Assembly (NCBI RefSeq): GCF_042664795.1
Contig: NZ_JBHTBN010000001.1
Coordinates: 620,001-684,000 of the forward strand
Length of the DNA: 64,000 nucleotides
Origin: Jejudonia soesokkakensis
GTDB taxonomy: Bacteria > Bacteroidota > Bacteroidia > Flavobacteriales > Flavobacteriaceae
Reading direction: 5' to 3'
In this document: positions 53,078 to 61,486 of the stretch, piece after piece
Numbering within the stretch: the stretch's first letter is position 1
How the letters are laid out: every line of letters begins with the position of its first letter
Notes under the pieces: generated by a model
Databases searched by the model: none
What the model saw: the letters and a program-made list of their open reading frames with translations, nothing else
Told to the model about the DNA's origin: nothing
Made by a program: the position numbers and the translations under genes

Positions 53078-54334
53078 ATGCTAATCTATTTACGCGTACT
53101 AAAGGAAAGTTTTAATTTTGCTGTAAATGCATTAAAAAACAACAAGCTCCGTACATTTCTATCCTTAGTAGGAGTGACTATTGGTATTTTTTCCATCATT
53201 GCAGTACTTGCTGCTGTAGATAGTTTAAAAAAAGAAATTGAAGGGAGTATTAGCGGACTCGACAACAGCACGATTATTATCATGCGTTTTAGTTTTGGGC
53301 CTACCGAAATTCCACGTTGGAAGTGGCAGCAATTTCCAGATGTAAGTTATGAAGAATACCAGTACATAAAGAAAACAATGCCCAATTTAGAGGCCGCTTC
53401 TTTTTCGTTAAATGTTCCACAAGACAATATTAAATACGAAGATAAGTCGGTTTCAAATGTAGAGGTTGCTTCTATTACCCACGAGTATTACGATATCGAA
53501 GCATTAAAAATTCAGGAAGGGCGCTTTTTTAATGAATCTGAATCTAATAGCGGAACTCCCGTTATAGTTTTGGGAGACGAAATTGCAAAAAATTTATTTG
53601 GACAACCTGCACAAGCAATGGGGAAAAGAGTGCGTCTCTACGGAAGAAAATTTACCGTGGTGGGTGTTCTTGAAAAAGAAGGGCAGGGGCTTTTTGGAGG
53701 CTCAAAGGATACTGCAGTATTGATTCCTGTTAATATGGCTCGAAGAATATTTGGAGATAACAACAAAGGGACTTTTCCGCAGATTATTATTAAACCTGAA
53801 AAAGGGGTTGATAATGCCGAGTTTATTGCGACTTTAAAACAAAAAATGCGCTTGTCACGAGGTCTCAAGCCAGATGAAACGGATACATTTTTTGTCAATC
53901 AGTTAAAAGGACTAACCGATTTTATTGACGACATCACAGGTCAGATGAATGTTATTGGGTTGGTTATTAGCGGATTTTCGTTGTTGGTTGGAGGTTTTGG
54001 GATTGCCAATATTATGTTTGTGAGTGTAAAAGAGCGAACTAATTTGATTGGTATTCAAAAATCACTAGGGGCTAAAAATAGATTTATATTGCTTCAGTTT
54101 TTATTTGAAGCTGTTATTCTCGCTGTGATTGGAGGATTAATAGGATTGGTACTTGTATTTTTTGTGTCGTTGCTCGCATCACAATTTACAGGCGATTTTG
54201 AGTTTGTACTCTCGCCAAAAAATATGTTTATAGGGACAGCTATTAGTGCCGCTATCGGTTTAATATCTGGTATCTTACCAGCAATTTCGGCTTCAAAACT
54301 AGACCCGGTTGAAGCGATTCGAACAGGAATGTAA
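53078..54334 (+). CDS. ABC transporter permease, MacB/FtsX type
   Basis: 418 residues with the MacB_PCD plan: TM1 (about 22-44, near LRTFLSLVGVTIGIFSI), a large periplasmic domain, then three C-terminal TMs (about 288-315, 338-362, 376-400) with GFGIANIMFVSVKERT. It probably moves a lipoprotein, peptide or stress molecule and needs a separate LolD-like ATPase, which is not beside it. Its N terminus lacks an ATPase domain. Confidence 0.87.
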   Translation: MLIYLRVLKESFNFAVNALKNNKLRTFLSLVGVTIGIFSIIAVLAAVDSLKKEIEGSISGLDNSTIIIMRFSFGPTEIPRWKWQQFPDVSYEEYQYIKKTMPNLEAASFSLNVPQDNIKYEDKSVSNVEVASITHEYYDIEALKIQEGRFFNESESNSGTPVIVLGDEIAKNLFGQPAQAMGKRVRLYGRKFTVVGVLEKEGQGLFGGSKDTAVLIPVNMARRIFGDNNKGTFPQIIIKPEKGVDNAEFIATLKQKMRLSRGLKPDETDTFFVNQLKGLTDFIDDITGQMNVIGLVISGFSLLVGGFGIANIMFVSVKERTNLIGIQKSLGAKNRFILLQFLFEAVILAVIGGLIGLVLVFFVSLLASQFTGDFEFVLSPKNMFIGTAISAAIGLISGILPAISASKLDPVEAIRTGM

Positions 54335-54439
54335 GAGTTGTTAACCGTAACATGAAAAGCTGAAGCTGTTTCAGATGTTATATCAAAAGGGAATTAGTTT
54401 AGAGGTGCTAAAATTATTTCAGCATGACTTTTACTCTAT

Positions 54440-54895
54440 TTAGAGTATTGCTGCGACCTGCTCGTTGACCCACTCCAGAAAACGTTCGTCTTCTTCAGAA
54501 AAAGGATCAGCCGTATGAGAATCGATATCTATCTGACCAATATTTTTTCCGTCTTTAAATAACGGGATGACAATCTCTGCCTTTACATAGATGCTGCAGG
54601 CAATATAATTTGTTTGCGCTTTTACATCGGCAACAACAAAGTTTTTATTGCTTTCGGCTACTTGTCCGCAAATCCCTTTACCAAATGGAATCACGGTATG
54701 GTCTGTAGGTTCTCCAGCAAATGCTTTAAGATGCAATGTTCTTTCAGCTTCATTCGCAAAATAAAATCCAACCCAGTCGTAATATCCAATAGAAGTTTGT
54801 AACAACTCACATACTTCAGTCATTCGTTGTTCTGCTGTCTCTCTATCGTTAGCTAGTATGGTCGTAACTCTGGGTTTTAATTTATCAAATGGCAT
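54440..54895 (-). CDS. GAF-domain protein, free methionine-(R)-sulfoxide reductase-like
   Basis: 151 residues, a single GAF domain. Cys in GKGICGQVA and Cys in NYIACS are the places of two of the three redox Cys of fRMsr enzymes; a third is not clear. fRMsr enzymes reduce free methionine-(R)-sulfoxide with thioredoxin. It starts from a promoter that overlaps that of xrtF on the other strand. Confidence 0.8.
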   Translation of the reverse strand: MPFDKLKPRVTTILANDRETAEQRMTEVCELLQTSIGYYDWVGFYFANEAERTLHLKAFAGEPTDHTVIPFGKGICGQVAESNKNFVVADVKAQTNYIACSIYVKAEIVIPLFKDGKNIGQIDIDSHTADPFSEEDERFLEWVNEQVAAIL

Positions 54896-54911
54896 AGGGT
54901 ATATTTTTAAA

Positions 54912-54944
54912 CAAAAGTATTTTAAAACCTTGTAATCGTTACAA
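54912..54944 (-). promoter_or_regulatory. Promoter of the GAF gene
   Basis: On the minus strand TTG (54942-54944), 22-bp spacer, TACTTTTG (54912-54919), 16 bp before the ATG. It physically overlaps the xrtF promoter. Confidence 0.55.
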
Positions 54945-54964
54945 AATCAAATCCTGTATTTTTG
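54930..54964 (+). promoter_or_regulatory. Promoter of xrtF
   Basis: TTG (54930-54932), 24-bp spacer (one over the usual limit), exact TATTTTTG (54957-54964), 22 bp before the TTG start of xrtF. Confidence 0.45.
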
Positions 54965-54986
54965 TTAAAAGTCTTAATTCTCTTTT

Positions 54987-55532
54987 TTGAAAGAACTCTT
55001 TAATAAATACAAGTCTGTACTTCGCTTTGTCGCTATTTTTATTGGAGGCTATTTTCTGTTGTCTATTGCATACGGGTTCTATTTAGATCTTTCAAAAGAA
55101 GGTGTTTACTCCCCCGATTTAATTACGCATCTGGTTGCAAAACAAAGTGGAGCATTACTTCAGGGGTTGGGTTATGACGGTGGGGTTAAAGCAATTGCTA
55201 CAGAACCCGCTATGGTATTATATCTTAATGATACGATTGTGGCTAGGGTAGTTGAAGGTTGTAATGCCGTTAGTATTATTATCTTATTTATTGCTTTTGT
55301 TGTATCCTTTTATCAGAAATTTAAAAAGACTTTTTTGTTCATTTTGGCAGGGACTGTATTGATATATAGTGTCAACATAATTCGAATTGCTCTTTTAACA
55401 ATTGCTCTGTATTCCTATCCAGAATACGAACATATATTGCATGGTGTCTTGTTTCCAGCTATTATCTACGGAATGGTTTTCCTGCTTTGGATTATCTGGG
55501 TTCGAATTTTAAAGCCAACTCAAGATGTTTAA
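54987..55532 (+). CDS. xrtF: Exosortase family protein XrtF
   Basis: 181 residues from a TTG start; no ATG is near. Five to six membrane segments with the exosortase triad: Cys in VEGCNAVS (near residue 91), Arg in VNIIRIA (near 133) and His in EHILHGVLF (near 150). Exosortases are membrane transpeptidases that process proteins with a C-terminal sorting tag. XrtF is the Flavobacteriia form and is encoded with a small partner; the next gene fits that. No tagged substrate is seen in this window. Confidence 0.88.
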   Translation: MKELFNKYKSVLRFVAIFIGGYFLLSIAYGFYLDLSKEGVYSPDLITHLVAKQSGALLQGLGYDGGVKAIATEPAMVLYLNDTIVARVVEGCNAVSIIILFIAFVVSFYQKFKKTFLFILAGTVLIYSVNIIRIALLTIALYSYPEYEHILHGVLFPAIIYGMVFLLWIIWVRILKPTQDV

Positions 55533-55950
55533 TGTGAAAAAATTACTTCCAGTAGCTGGCTTATTCTTACTTCTTATAGTTATAAGAATGTATGAAGAAG
55601 TGTTGTTTTATGATCCGTTGATTGATTTTTTTAAATCTGAATATGCAACAAAAGCATTACCCGCGTTTGATTTACTGAAACTACTTGGTTTTACAGTACT
55701 TCGGTTTTTATTAAATACGTTAATTTCGCTATTAATTATTTGGGTATTATTTCAGAAAAAAGAAATTATAAAACTTTCGGGAGTTCTCTATTTGGTTTTA
55801 TTTGTTGTTTTGATGCTAGCATTCTATGTGAGTTTGCAAATTTCAGAAGCAGGAAATTATATGCTATTATTCTACATCCGAAGGTTTCTAATTCAACCCT
55901 TATTTCTTCTAATATTAGTGCCAGCTTTTTATTTTCAGCTTAAAAAATAG
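55525..55950 (+). CDS. Exosortase F system-associated membrane protein
   Basis: 141 residues, four hydrophobic segments (about 8-22, 48-74, 86-108, 117-138). Start overlaps xrtF by 8 bp. Position next to xrtF and the layout fit the XrtF-associated protein family (TIGR04127 in memory); function is unknown. The RRFLIQPLF motif before the last segment agrees with that family. Confidence 0.8.
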   Translation: MFNVKKLLPVAGLFLLLIVIRMYEEVLFYDPLIDFFKSEYATKALPAFDLLKLLGFTVLRFLLNTLISLLIIWVLFQKKEIIKLSGVLYLVLFVVLMLAFYVSLQISEAGNYMLLFYIRRFLIQPLFLLILVPAFYFQLKK

Positions 55951-55998
55951 GAGCAAAATCTGTATCTTTACACTTTTAGAAATTCAAATTTTCAACAC

Positions 55999-56541
55999 AT
56001 GAAAACCTATAAAATTCTTTGTCTTTGTACTTTGTTTGTTGCACTAGTGGCCTGTAAAGAAGATAAAAAAACAACGCCAGAAGTAAAAACGGTAGAGACG
56101 AAGCAGGTTGCTGCAACGCATACTTCCGAAGCCATTACGGCAGATTTTAACGATGAAAAACTCAAAGATGTTTTTACTCAGTATGTAGCTTTAAAAACAG
56201 CTTTTGTAAATACAGATGCCGCTCAGGCAAGTAAAGAGGCTTCCAATTTGATGACCGCATTTGCCAATATTGGAGTCGAAGATGTTGCCCTTCAAGCAGC
56301 TCAAAATATCGTAGAAAGTAATGATGTAGAAGTACAACGCAGTGCTTTTGTCATTGTAACCACCGAAGTTGAAAAAATGTTAGAAGGTGCTATCGCAGAG
56401 GGAGTCATTTATAAACAATATTGCCCAATGGCGTTTGATAATACGGGTGCGTTCTGGTTAAGTGAGAGTAAAGAAATTCGGAATCCGTATTTTGGTGATA
56501 AAATGCTCAAATGCGGTCGTGTTGCCTCTGAGATCAAATAA
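55999..56541 (+). CDS. DUF3347-type lipoprotein, possible copper binder
   Basis: 180 residues. Lipobox VAC (Cys19) followed by KED, which fits the K-(D/E)2 form of the surface-export signal. The mature part is helical and ends with YCPMAF, WLS, IRNPYFG and MLKCG, the DUF3347 pattern; Cys and Met in CPM and the later CG suggest metal binding. It is first in a seven-gene plus-strand block of metal-related genes. The only promoter-like element is TATCTTTA (7 of 8) about 38 bp upstream. Confidence 0.82.
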   Translation: MKTYKILCLCTLFVALVACKEDKKTTPEVKTVETKQVAATHTSEAITADFNDEKLKDVFTQYVALKTAFVNTDAAQASKEASNLMTAFANIGVEDVALQAAQNIVESNDVEVQRSAFVIVTTEVEKMLEGAIAEGVIYKQYCPMAFDNTGAFWLSESKEIRNPYFGDKMLKCGRVASEIK

Positions 56542-56578
56542 TTAACATTTTTTTTACGCACTTGGCGTACTTTTTGAA

Positions 56579-56586
56579 TAATTTTG
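56579..56586 (+). promoter_or_regulatory. -7 box (TAATTTTG) next to the HYC_CC_PP start
   Basis: Exact TAnnTTTG, 4 bp before the GTG start. A small hairpin TACGC/GCGTA with T-run (56555-56575) precedes it and may end the DUF3347 transcript. Confidence 0.4.
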
Positions 56587-56590
56587 TGAC

Positions 56591-56998
56591 GTGAAACAAT
56601 TCATTTCCATACTACTATCAATTTTTCTCTTAGCGAGTAGCAGTGGCGTTGCCTATGCGCAACACTATTGTGGTGAGTATAAGATGATAGAAAAATTGAC
56701 TTTAGGGGAAGAGCATCTTTCTTGTGGTATGGTTCTAGCAGATACAAGCTGCGGAGATGAACATGCCGAAGATCACGATTGTTGTGATAATGAATATACG
56801 CAAGTTTCTACCGACGATAACTTTGCAAAAGCCCATTTTGATATCAATTTTGATAGTCCTTTTGTAGCTGCATTTGTTTCGGTTTTTGTACTAAACGTTT
56901 CGTTGACAGAAGATGCTTCAGTAACTAGTTACACAGACTATAATCCCCCTCCACTCATAAAGGATATTCCCGTACTTTATGAAACTTTTTTAATTTGA
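56591..56998 (+). CDS. HYC_CC_PP family exported protein
   Basis: 135 residues from a GTG start. Signal peptide 1-23 (VAYA). The three motifs behind the family name are all present: QHYCGEY just after the cleavage site, HDCCDNE, and NPPPLIKD near the end. Six Cys and several His and Asp/Glu suggest metal binding. A hydrophobic stretch (about 95-110) could be membrane-associated. The family has no known function; its place in a metal block is the main clue. Confidence 0.78.
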   Translation: MKQFISILLSIFLLASSSGVAYAQHYCGEYKMIEKLTLGEEHLSCGMVLADTSCGDEHAEDHDCCDNEYTQVSTDDNFAKAHFDINFDSPFVAAFVSVFVLNVSLTEDASVTSYTDYNPPPLIKDIPVLYETFLI

Positions 56999-57005
56999 TT
57001 CATAC

Positions 57006-57049
57006 CTGCGAAAGCAGCTATCTCTGAATAGTAGCTTGATGCGTCAAGC
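57006..57049 (+). other. Two small hairpins in the leader of the barrel gene
   Basis: CTGC-GAAA-GCAG (57006-57017) and GCTTGA-TGCG-TCAAGC (57034-57049), 33 bp before the start of the next gene. They could be an RNA element controlling the downstream gene; no known riboswitch is recognised. Confidence 0.3.
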
Positions 57050-57082
57050 AACATTTTCAATTTTCAAATTAAAATTAATTCA

Positions 57083-57865
57083 ATGAAATTATATCAATTA
57101 TTAGTTGTGGTTTTCATGCTTTTTATTGCTAAAACTACAATCGCCCAAGGACCTCCTATTACAAGTGATAAGCCCATTATGTTGGGAGGCAATACCTTTA
57201 TTTTTAAAACCCTTACCGAAATAAGAAATACCAACGAAGGAACGTTTGTTAATGCTCCCTTAATGACTCACTATCTTCCCAGTGCCAATACATTGGTTGC
57301 TGTACACCTGCCATATGTAAATTATAATTTTACAGACGAATCGGGTAGAGGAAGTGGAAGTACATTAGGCGATGTCAATATTCTCGGAAAGTATCAATTC
57401 TATCGTAAAGATGGTACTGGTAAGACCTTTAGAATGGTAGCAAAAACATTACAAACGCTACCTACAGGTGAGGATCTTGATATTGAAGGAATGAGTACTG
57501 GTAATTATTCTGGGTATTACGGAGTTGTCGCCGGTTACGAATCTTTAAAATTAGGAGTTTCCAACGAGATTGGATATCAGTGGGTTCCTGATGGGACTTT
57601 AGATATGTTCGTTTACAAACTCGGTTTTGGACTCCCATTATTAAAACCTACCTATCCGGTAAATCAACTAAATTTATATTTTGAATACACCAGTGAATGG
57701 GTACATGAGCGAGATGAATATGTATTAAAATATGCTCAAGGGATACAATATGCAAAGGGGAAATGGACTTGGGAAGCAGCCTTGCAATTGCCTTTGGTTC
57801 AGGATGCTTCAAACGTAGATAAATTTAATTATGCAGTGTTTTTAGGAACACGATTTATATTATAA
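57083..57865 (+). CDS. Outer-membrane beta-barrel protein
   Basis: 260 residues, signal peptide of about 21 (TTIAQ). The rest is a run of 10-14 amphipathic strands with aromatic ends, ending in the C-terminal strand VFLGTRFIL, typical of outer-membrane barrels (phenol MetA-like/transporter class). It has no TonB box. Being between HYC_CC_PP and the double-HMA protein suggests an outer-membrane channel for metal; that is inference. Confidence 0.75.
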   Translation: MKLYQLLVVVFMLFIAKTTIAQGPPITSDKPIMLGGNTFIFKTLTEIRNTNEGTFVNAPLMTHYLPSANTLVAVHLPYVNYNFTDESGRGSGSTLGDVNILGKYQFYRKDGTGKTFRMVAKTLQTLPTGEDLDIEGMSTGNYSGYYGVVAGYESLKLGVSNEIGYQWVPDGTLDMFVYKLGFGLPLLKPTYPVNQLNLYFEYTSEWVHERDEYVLKYAQGIQYAKGKWTWEAALQLPLVQDASNVDKFNYAVFLGTRFIL

Positions 57866-57883
57866 ACTTTAAAACAAATAAAA

Positions 57884-58507
57884 ATGAAAAATTCAATAAT
57901 AATAACAATGTTAATAGCGCTTTTCAGTATTACTGGAATGAACGCTCAAATGGATACGTATGAAATTCAAGTAGATGGTCTTGGTTGCCCTTTTTGTGCG
58001 TATGGTTTAGAAAAACGATTCAAAGAATTTAAAGGAATCAAAAAAGTAAAGATCGAGATCGAAGGAGGTGACTTCTCATTCGAATATCCAAGTGATAAAG
58101 CCTTGAGTATAGAAGATGTGGAAGCAAAAGTAGAAAAGGCAGGATATACACCTATAACCACTAAAATTACCAGAGCAGATGGTTCGGTTGAAACTTCGGG
58201 AACTTCGAATGCCATAGCAATGGATCCCTCCAAAATGAAGAATGATGAACTATACATTTTTGGAAACTGTGGTATGTGTGAAGCACGTATCGTGAAAACA
58301 GCAAAAGGAGTTACTGGCGTAGGAGCTGCTTCTTGGGATAAAGACACTAAGATGCTAAAAATATCCTACGATCCTGCGACAACTTCTGTAAAGGAAGTGG
58401 AAAAAGCAGTTGTAGCCGTAGGTCATGATTCTAAAAACATGAAAACTGCTGCAAGCACTTACGATGGATTGCCAGGCTGCTGCCAGTACGAACGAGTAAA
58501 TCAATAA
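57884..58507 (+). CDS. Periplasmic protein with two heavy-metal-associated domains
   Basis: 207 residues. Signal peptide of about 21 (GMNAQ). HMA 1 (about 26-90) carries GLGCPFC and HMA 2 (about 120-185) carries NCGMC, both CxxC copper-type sites. The tail has a CC pair (LPGCCQY). Such domains shuttle Cu(I) or related ions between proteins. It is 18 bp after the barrel gene, so the two are probably co-transcribed; a perfect hairpin follows. Confidence 0.86.
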   Translation: MKNSIIITMLIALFSITGMNAQMDTYEIQVDGLGCPFCAYGLEKRFKEFKGIKKVKIEIEGGDFSFEYPSDKALSIEDVEAKVEKAGYTPITTKITRADGSVETSGTSNAIAMDPSKMKNDELYIFGNCGMCEARIVKTAKGVTGVGAASWDKDTKMLKISYDPATTSVKEVEKAVVAVGHDSKNMKTAASTYDGLPGCCQYERVNQ

Positions 58508-58517
58508 ATTTTAAAAT

Positions 58518-58553
58518 AAGAATAGCTTCGGCGATACAGTCGAAGCTATTCTT
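58518..58553 (+). terminator. Perfect 13-bp hairpin in the metal block
   Basis: AAGAATAGCTTCG (58518-58530) with CGAAGCTATTCTT (58541-58553), 10-nt loop. It follows the double-HMA stop by 10 bp and precedes the next ATG by 14 bp. There is no long T-run, so it may be partial attenuation or an mRNA-processing site rather than a full stop. Confidence 0.5.
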
Positions 58554-58567
58554 TAACAAATATAAAG

Positions 58568-59428
58568 ATGAAATATACCATACTTTTTATAGCAACTACG
58601 CTCATGCTTTTTTCTTGTAAAGAGGAACCTAAAAGCTGGCAACATTCAAAAACAATTTTAGTAGAAGGTGTAAATCCCATTGGGATTGCTCATACCCCAA
58701 ATGGGATTTGGTTAAGTGATGGAGATCATAATCGTGTCGTTAGGATTGACGAAAATGGAAATGTAGAGGAGAGCATTGATTCGCTAGATCGTCCCATGCA
58801 TATATCTTCAGATGGCTATGAAATTTCAATTCCGCAGTATGGAAATGATGTGATTTTACGATGGAAAGAAAATATCGTAAAAGAAATGGCTATTGAAGAC
58901 AGTCTGGACGCCCCAGCTGGCATATGGAGAACTGGAGAGGAAACGGCTATTGCCGATTTTTATAACAACCGGATCCTATATTCAAAAGATAATCTGGAGT
59001 GGATTTCCTTCGGAAAGGAAGGAAAGGCAGAAGGGGACTTTTATTATCCAACCGATGTACAAATTACAAAGGATGCTATCTGGGTAGCCGATGCCTACAA
59101 TAACAGAGTTCAGGTATTTGATAAATCTGGAAACTTTCAGAAAGTAATAGGAGTAGACCAGAAAATGAATGCCGCTACTGGTATTTTTGTTTCTGAAACA
59201 GCACTCTTTGTAACCGACTTTGAAAATGATAGAGTTTTGGTATTTGATCATGAAGGAACTCTTTTGCAGGAAATCAAAGAGCATATCGCTAAGCCTACCG
59301 ATCTAATTTTGATCGACAGCAAATTATATGTGGCCAACTATCGTACCAGTGAACTAAATGTTTTTGAATGGAAAACAGGAGCAGCTATGAATGAAGAAGC
59401 TCATTCGCATGAGGATCATGAGCATTAA
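58568..59428 (+). CDS. NHL-repeat lipoprotein with His-rich tail
   Basis: 286 residues. Lipobox FSC (Cys17), then KEEP, again a K-(D/E)2 surface signal. The body is a propeller of NHL-like repeats (NRVVRID, NNRVQVFD, NDRVLVFD). The C-terminal tail HSHEDHEH could bind metal. No catalytic residue is seen. It begins after the hairpin and is followed 25 bp later by the permease gene. Confidence 0.8.
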   Translation: MKYTILFIATTLMLFSCKEEPKSWQHSKTILVEGVNPIGIAHTPNGIWLSDGDHNRVVRIDENGNVEESIDSLDRPMHISSDGYEISIPQYGNDVILRWKENIVKEMAIEDSLDAPAGIWRTGEETAIADFYNNRILYSKDNLEWISFGKEGKAEGDFYYPTDVQITKDAIWVADAYNNRVQVFDKSGNFQKVIGVDQKMNAATGIFVSETALFVTDFENDRVLVFDHEGTLLQEIKEHIAKPTDLILIDSKLYVANYRTSELNVFEWKTGAAMNEEAHSHEDHEH

Positions 59429-59453
59429 TATGTAGAATATTAATAAAACACCT

Positions 59454-60677
59454 ATGAATTCTTTCTTACGACAATGGGGAGAAGCTGCTTATACATCCAT
59501 CGGATTCTTCTGGATGGCACTTTGGGCATTTATACTTGGCTATATTATAAGTAGCATGATACAAGTTTTTATAACCGAAAAAACCATGCAGGAAACCATG
59601 GGTAAAAATGAAGGGAAAGGTGTTTTGTTGGGTGCCTTTTTTGGGTTTATAAGTAGTTCGTGCAGTTTTGCAGCACTTGCTTCCACAAAATCATTATTTA
59701 AAAAAGGAGCTAATTTTGTTTCTTCCATGGCATTTTTATTAGCTTCTACAAACCTTGTTGTTGAGCTGGGAATTATTATTTCTATTTTTCTGGGATGGCA
59801 GTTTGTTGTGGGAGAATATGTGGGCGGAGTTCTATTAATTTTAATCACATGGCTACTAATTCGAATCATAAACCCTAAAAAATTAATAGAAAAGGCGCGC
59901 AAAAATCTGAAAGATGAGGACAAGGAAACAATGGATTCAGATCGTTCTTGGAAAAAGAAAATTACTTCAGAAAAAGGATGGGCTAAGGTTGCCAAGCAAT
60001 ACAAAATGGAATGGGGTATGGTCTGGAAAGACGTAACCGTTGGATTTACCATCGCAGGGATTGTTGCAGCTTTTGTTCCCGATAGTTTTTTTAGGACCCT
60101 GTTTATTAATAGTGGTCAGGGAAGTACCCAATTTTCTTTTCTTGAAGTTTTAGAGCATGTGTTGGTAGGGCCTGTTGCCGCATTTATGACCTTTATAGGT
60201 TCTATGGGTAACATTCCTCTGGCTGCCATTTTATTTGGTAAAGGAGTTAGTTTTGCTGGAGTGATGGCATTTATTTTTAGCGATCTAGTCGTGTTTCCGG
60301 TTTTACGCATCAATGCGCGTTACTATGGATGGAAAATGTCATTGTTTATACTTTTTCTTTTGTTCACTTCCCTAGTAGGAGCTTCGCTTTTATTACATTA
60401 TGGTCTTGATTTTTTTAGTATGCTGCCAGAAGCTTCTCAGGTAAATATTATGGATACTGAATTTTTTACCATTAACTATGGATTTTATCTAAATGTATTA
60501 TTCTTACTATTGTCAGGGTATTTAGTATATCTTGGATTCGTAAAAAAGAAGGAAGTAAAGCACCATATGGGTGCTATGGCTCCCAAAAGTCCCTGGCTTG
60601 AGAAACTAATGAAATATGCTGCTTTCGTCTGCTATATATGGCTTGCAGGTGGCATTACGATTAAATATCTTTTATGA
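59454..60677 (+). CDS. Permease of the ArsP/SO_0444 type (putative Cu/Zn exporter)
   Basis: 407 residues, about ten membrane segments. The permease motif SSSCSFAALAS lies near residue 65 and the second half-repeat has PLAAILFGKGVSF, as in ArsP_1/DUF318 permeases. The Shewanella member SO_0444 is reported to export copper and zinc; others move arsenicals. A charged cytoplasmic loop (about 145-185) separates the halves. Its stop overlaps the start of the next HMA gene (ATGA), so transport and metal delivery appear coupled. Confidence 0.83.
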   Translation: MNSFLRQWGEAAYTSIGFFWMALWAFILGYIISSMIQVFITEKTMQETMGKNEGKGVLLGAFFGFISSSCSFAALASTKSLFKKGANFVSSMAFLLASTNLVVELGIIISIFLGWQFVVGEYVGGVLLILITWLLIRIINPKKLIEKARKNLKDEDKETMDSDRSWKKKITSEKGWAKVAKQYKMEWGMVWKDVTVGFTIAGIVAAFVPDSFFRTLFINSGQGSTQFSFLEVLEHVLVGPVAAFMTFIGSMGNIPLAAILFGKGVSFAGVMAFIFSDLVVFPVLRINARYYGWKMSLFILFLLFTSLVGASLLLHYGLDFFSMLPEASQVNIMDTEFFTINYGFYLNVLFLLLSGYLVYLGFVKKKEVKHHMGAMAPKSPWLEKLMKYAAFVCYIWLAGGITIKYLL

Positions 60678-61396
60678 AACATACATATAATGTTACAGGA
60701 ATGACCTGTACTAATTGCATAGCGTCAGTAGAGAGTGCTTTAAATGCAGTTGATGCTGTCCAAAACGCTATTGTAGATCTGGATAAAGGGGAGGTAACTA
60801 TTACGATGACTTCTCATATCTCTGCGGAAACATTGAAGAAAGCATTACCCGAAAAATACACACTTTCAGAAAAGAAAGAGCAGAACGTGTTTAAAAGTTC
60901 AAAAGCTTCAGAAGGGAAGTCAAAGATCAAGCAATTATTTCCGTTATTTTTAATTTTTGCATATTTGGTCGCTGCGACTATTTTGTTACATAATGAAGAC
61001 AGAAATGTTGCTGAAGCCATGCTCGATTTTATGGGGCTTTTTTATTTTGTTTTCAGCTTTTTTAAATTTCTCGATCTAAAAGGCTTTGCTGCTAGTTTTC
61101 AAATGTACGACCCATTGGCAAGTCAATTTTCGCTCTACGGAATCATCTATCCTTTTATCGAATTAGGATTGGGGATTATGTTATTGGCTCGATTTGAAGT
61201 AGAAATAGCACTGGCATTAACTATTATTTTTCTTGGATTAACCACCGTCGGAGTTGTGAAGACCTTGTTGAGCAAAAAGAAGATTCAATGTGCTTGTTTA
61301 GGAACGACATTAAACCTTCCAATGACTGAAGCTACCTTTATCGAAAACGCCATTATGATTGGAATGGCATTGTTAATGATACTTGGAATTTTTTAG
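60674..61396 (+). CDS. HMA domain fused to a MauE/DoxX-like membrane domain
   Basis: 240 residues. HMA domain 1-65 with GMTCTNC, a linker rich in Lys/Ser, then four membrane segments (about 95-230) like MauE/DoxX redox membrane proteins. A CAC motif (KIQCACLG) lies between the last two segments. The HMA end is expected in the cytoplasm if the first TM starts near 92, allowing metal handover from the cytosol to the membrane. It overlaps the permease by 4 bp and closes the metal block. Confidence 0.83.
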   Translation: MKHTYNVTGMTCTNCIASVESALNAVDAVQNAIVDLDKGEVTITMTSHISAETLKKALPEKYTLSEKKEQNVFKSSKASEGKSKIKQLFPLFLIFAYLVAATILLHNEDRNVAEAMLDFMGLFYFVFSFFKFLDLKGFAASFQMYDPLASQFSLYGIIYPFIELGLGIMLLARFEVEIALALTIIFLGLTTVGVVKTLLSKKKIQCACLGTTLNLPMTEATFIENAIMIGMALLMILGIF

Positions 61397-61486
61397 AAGA
61401 TTTTTTAGTTAAATTATAGCTAAAGGAGTATCACGTATTTATTTTCGTCATACATTTATACTGTTTTAAATAAACAATATATAGTT

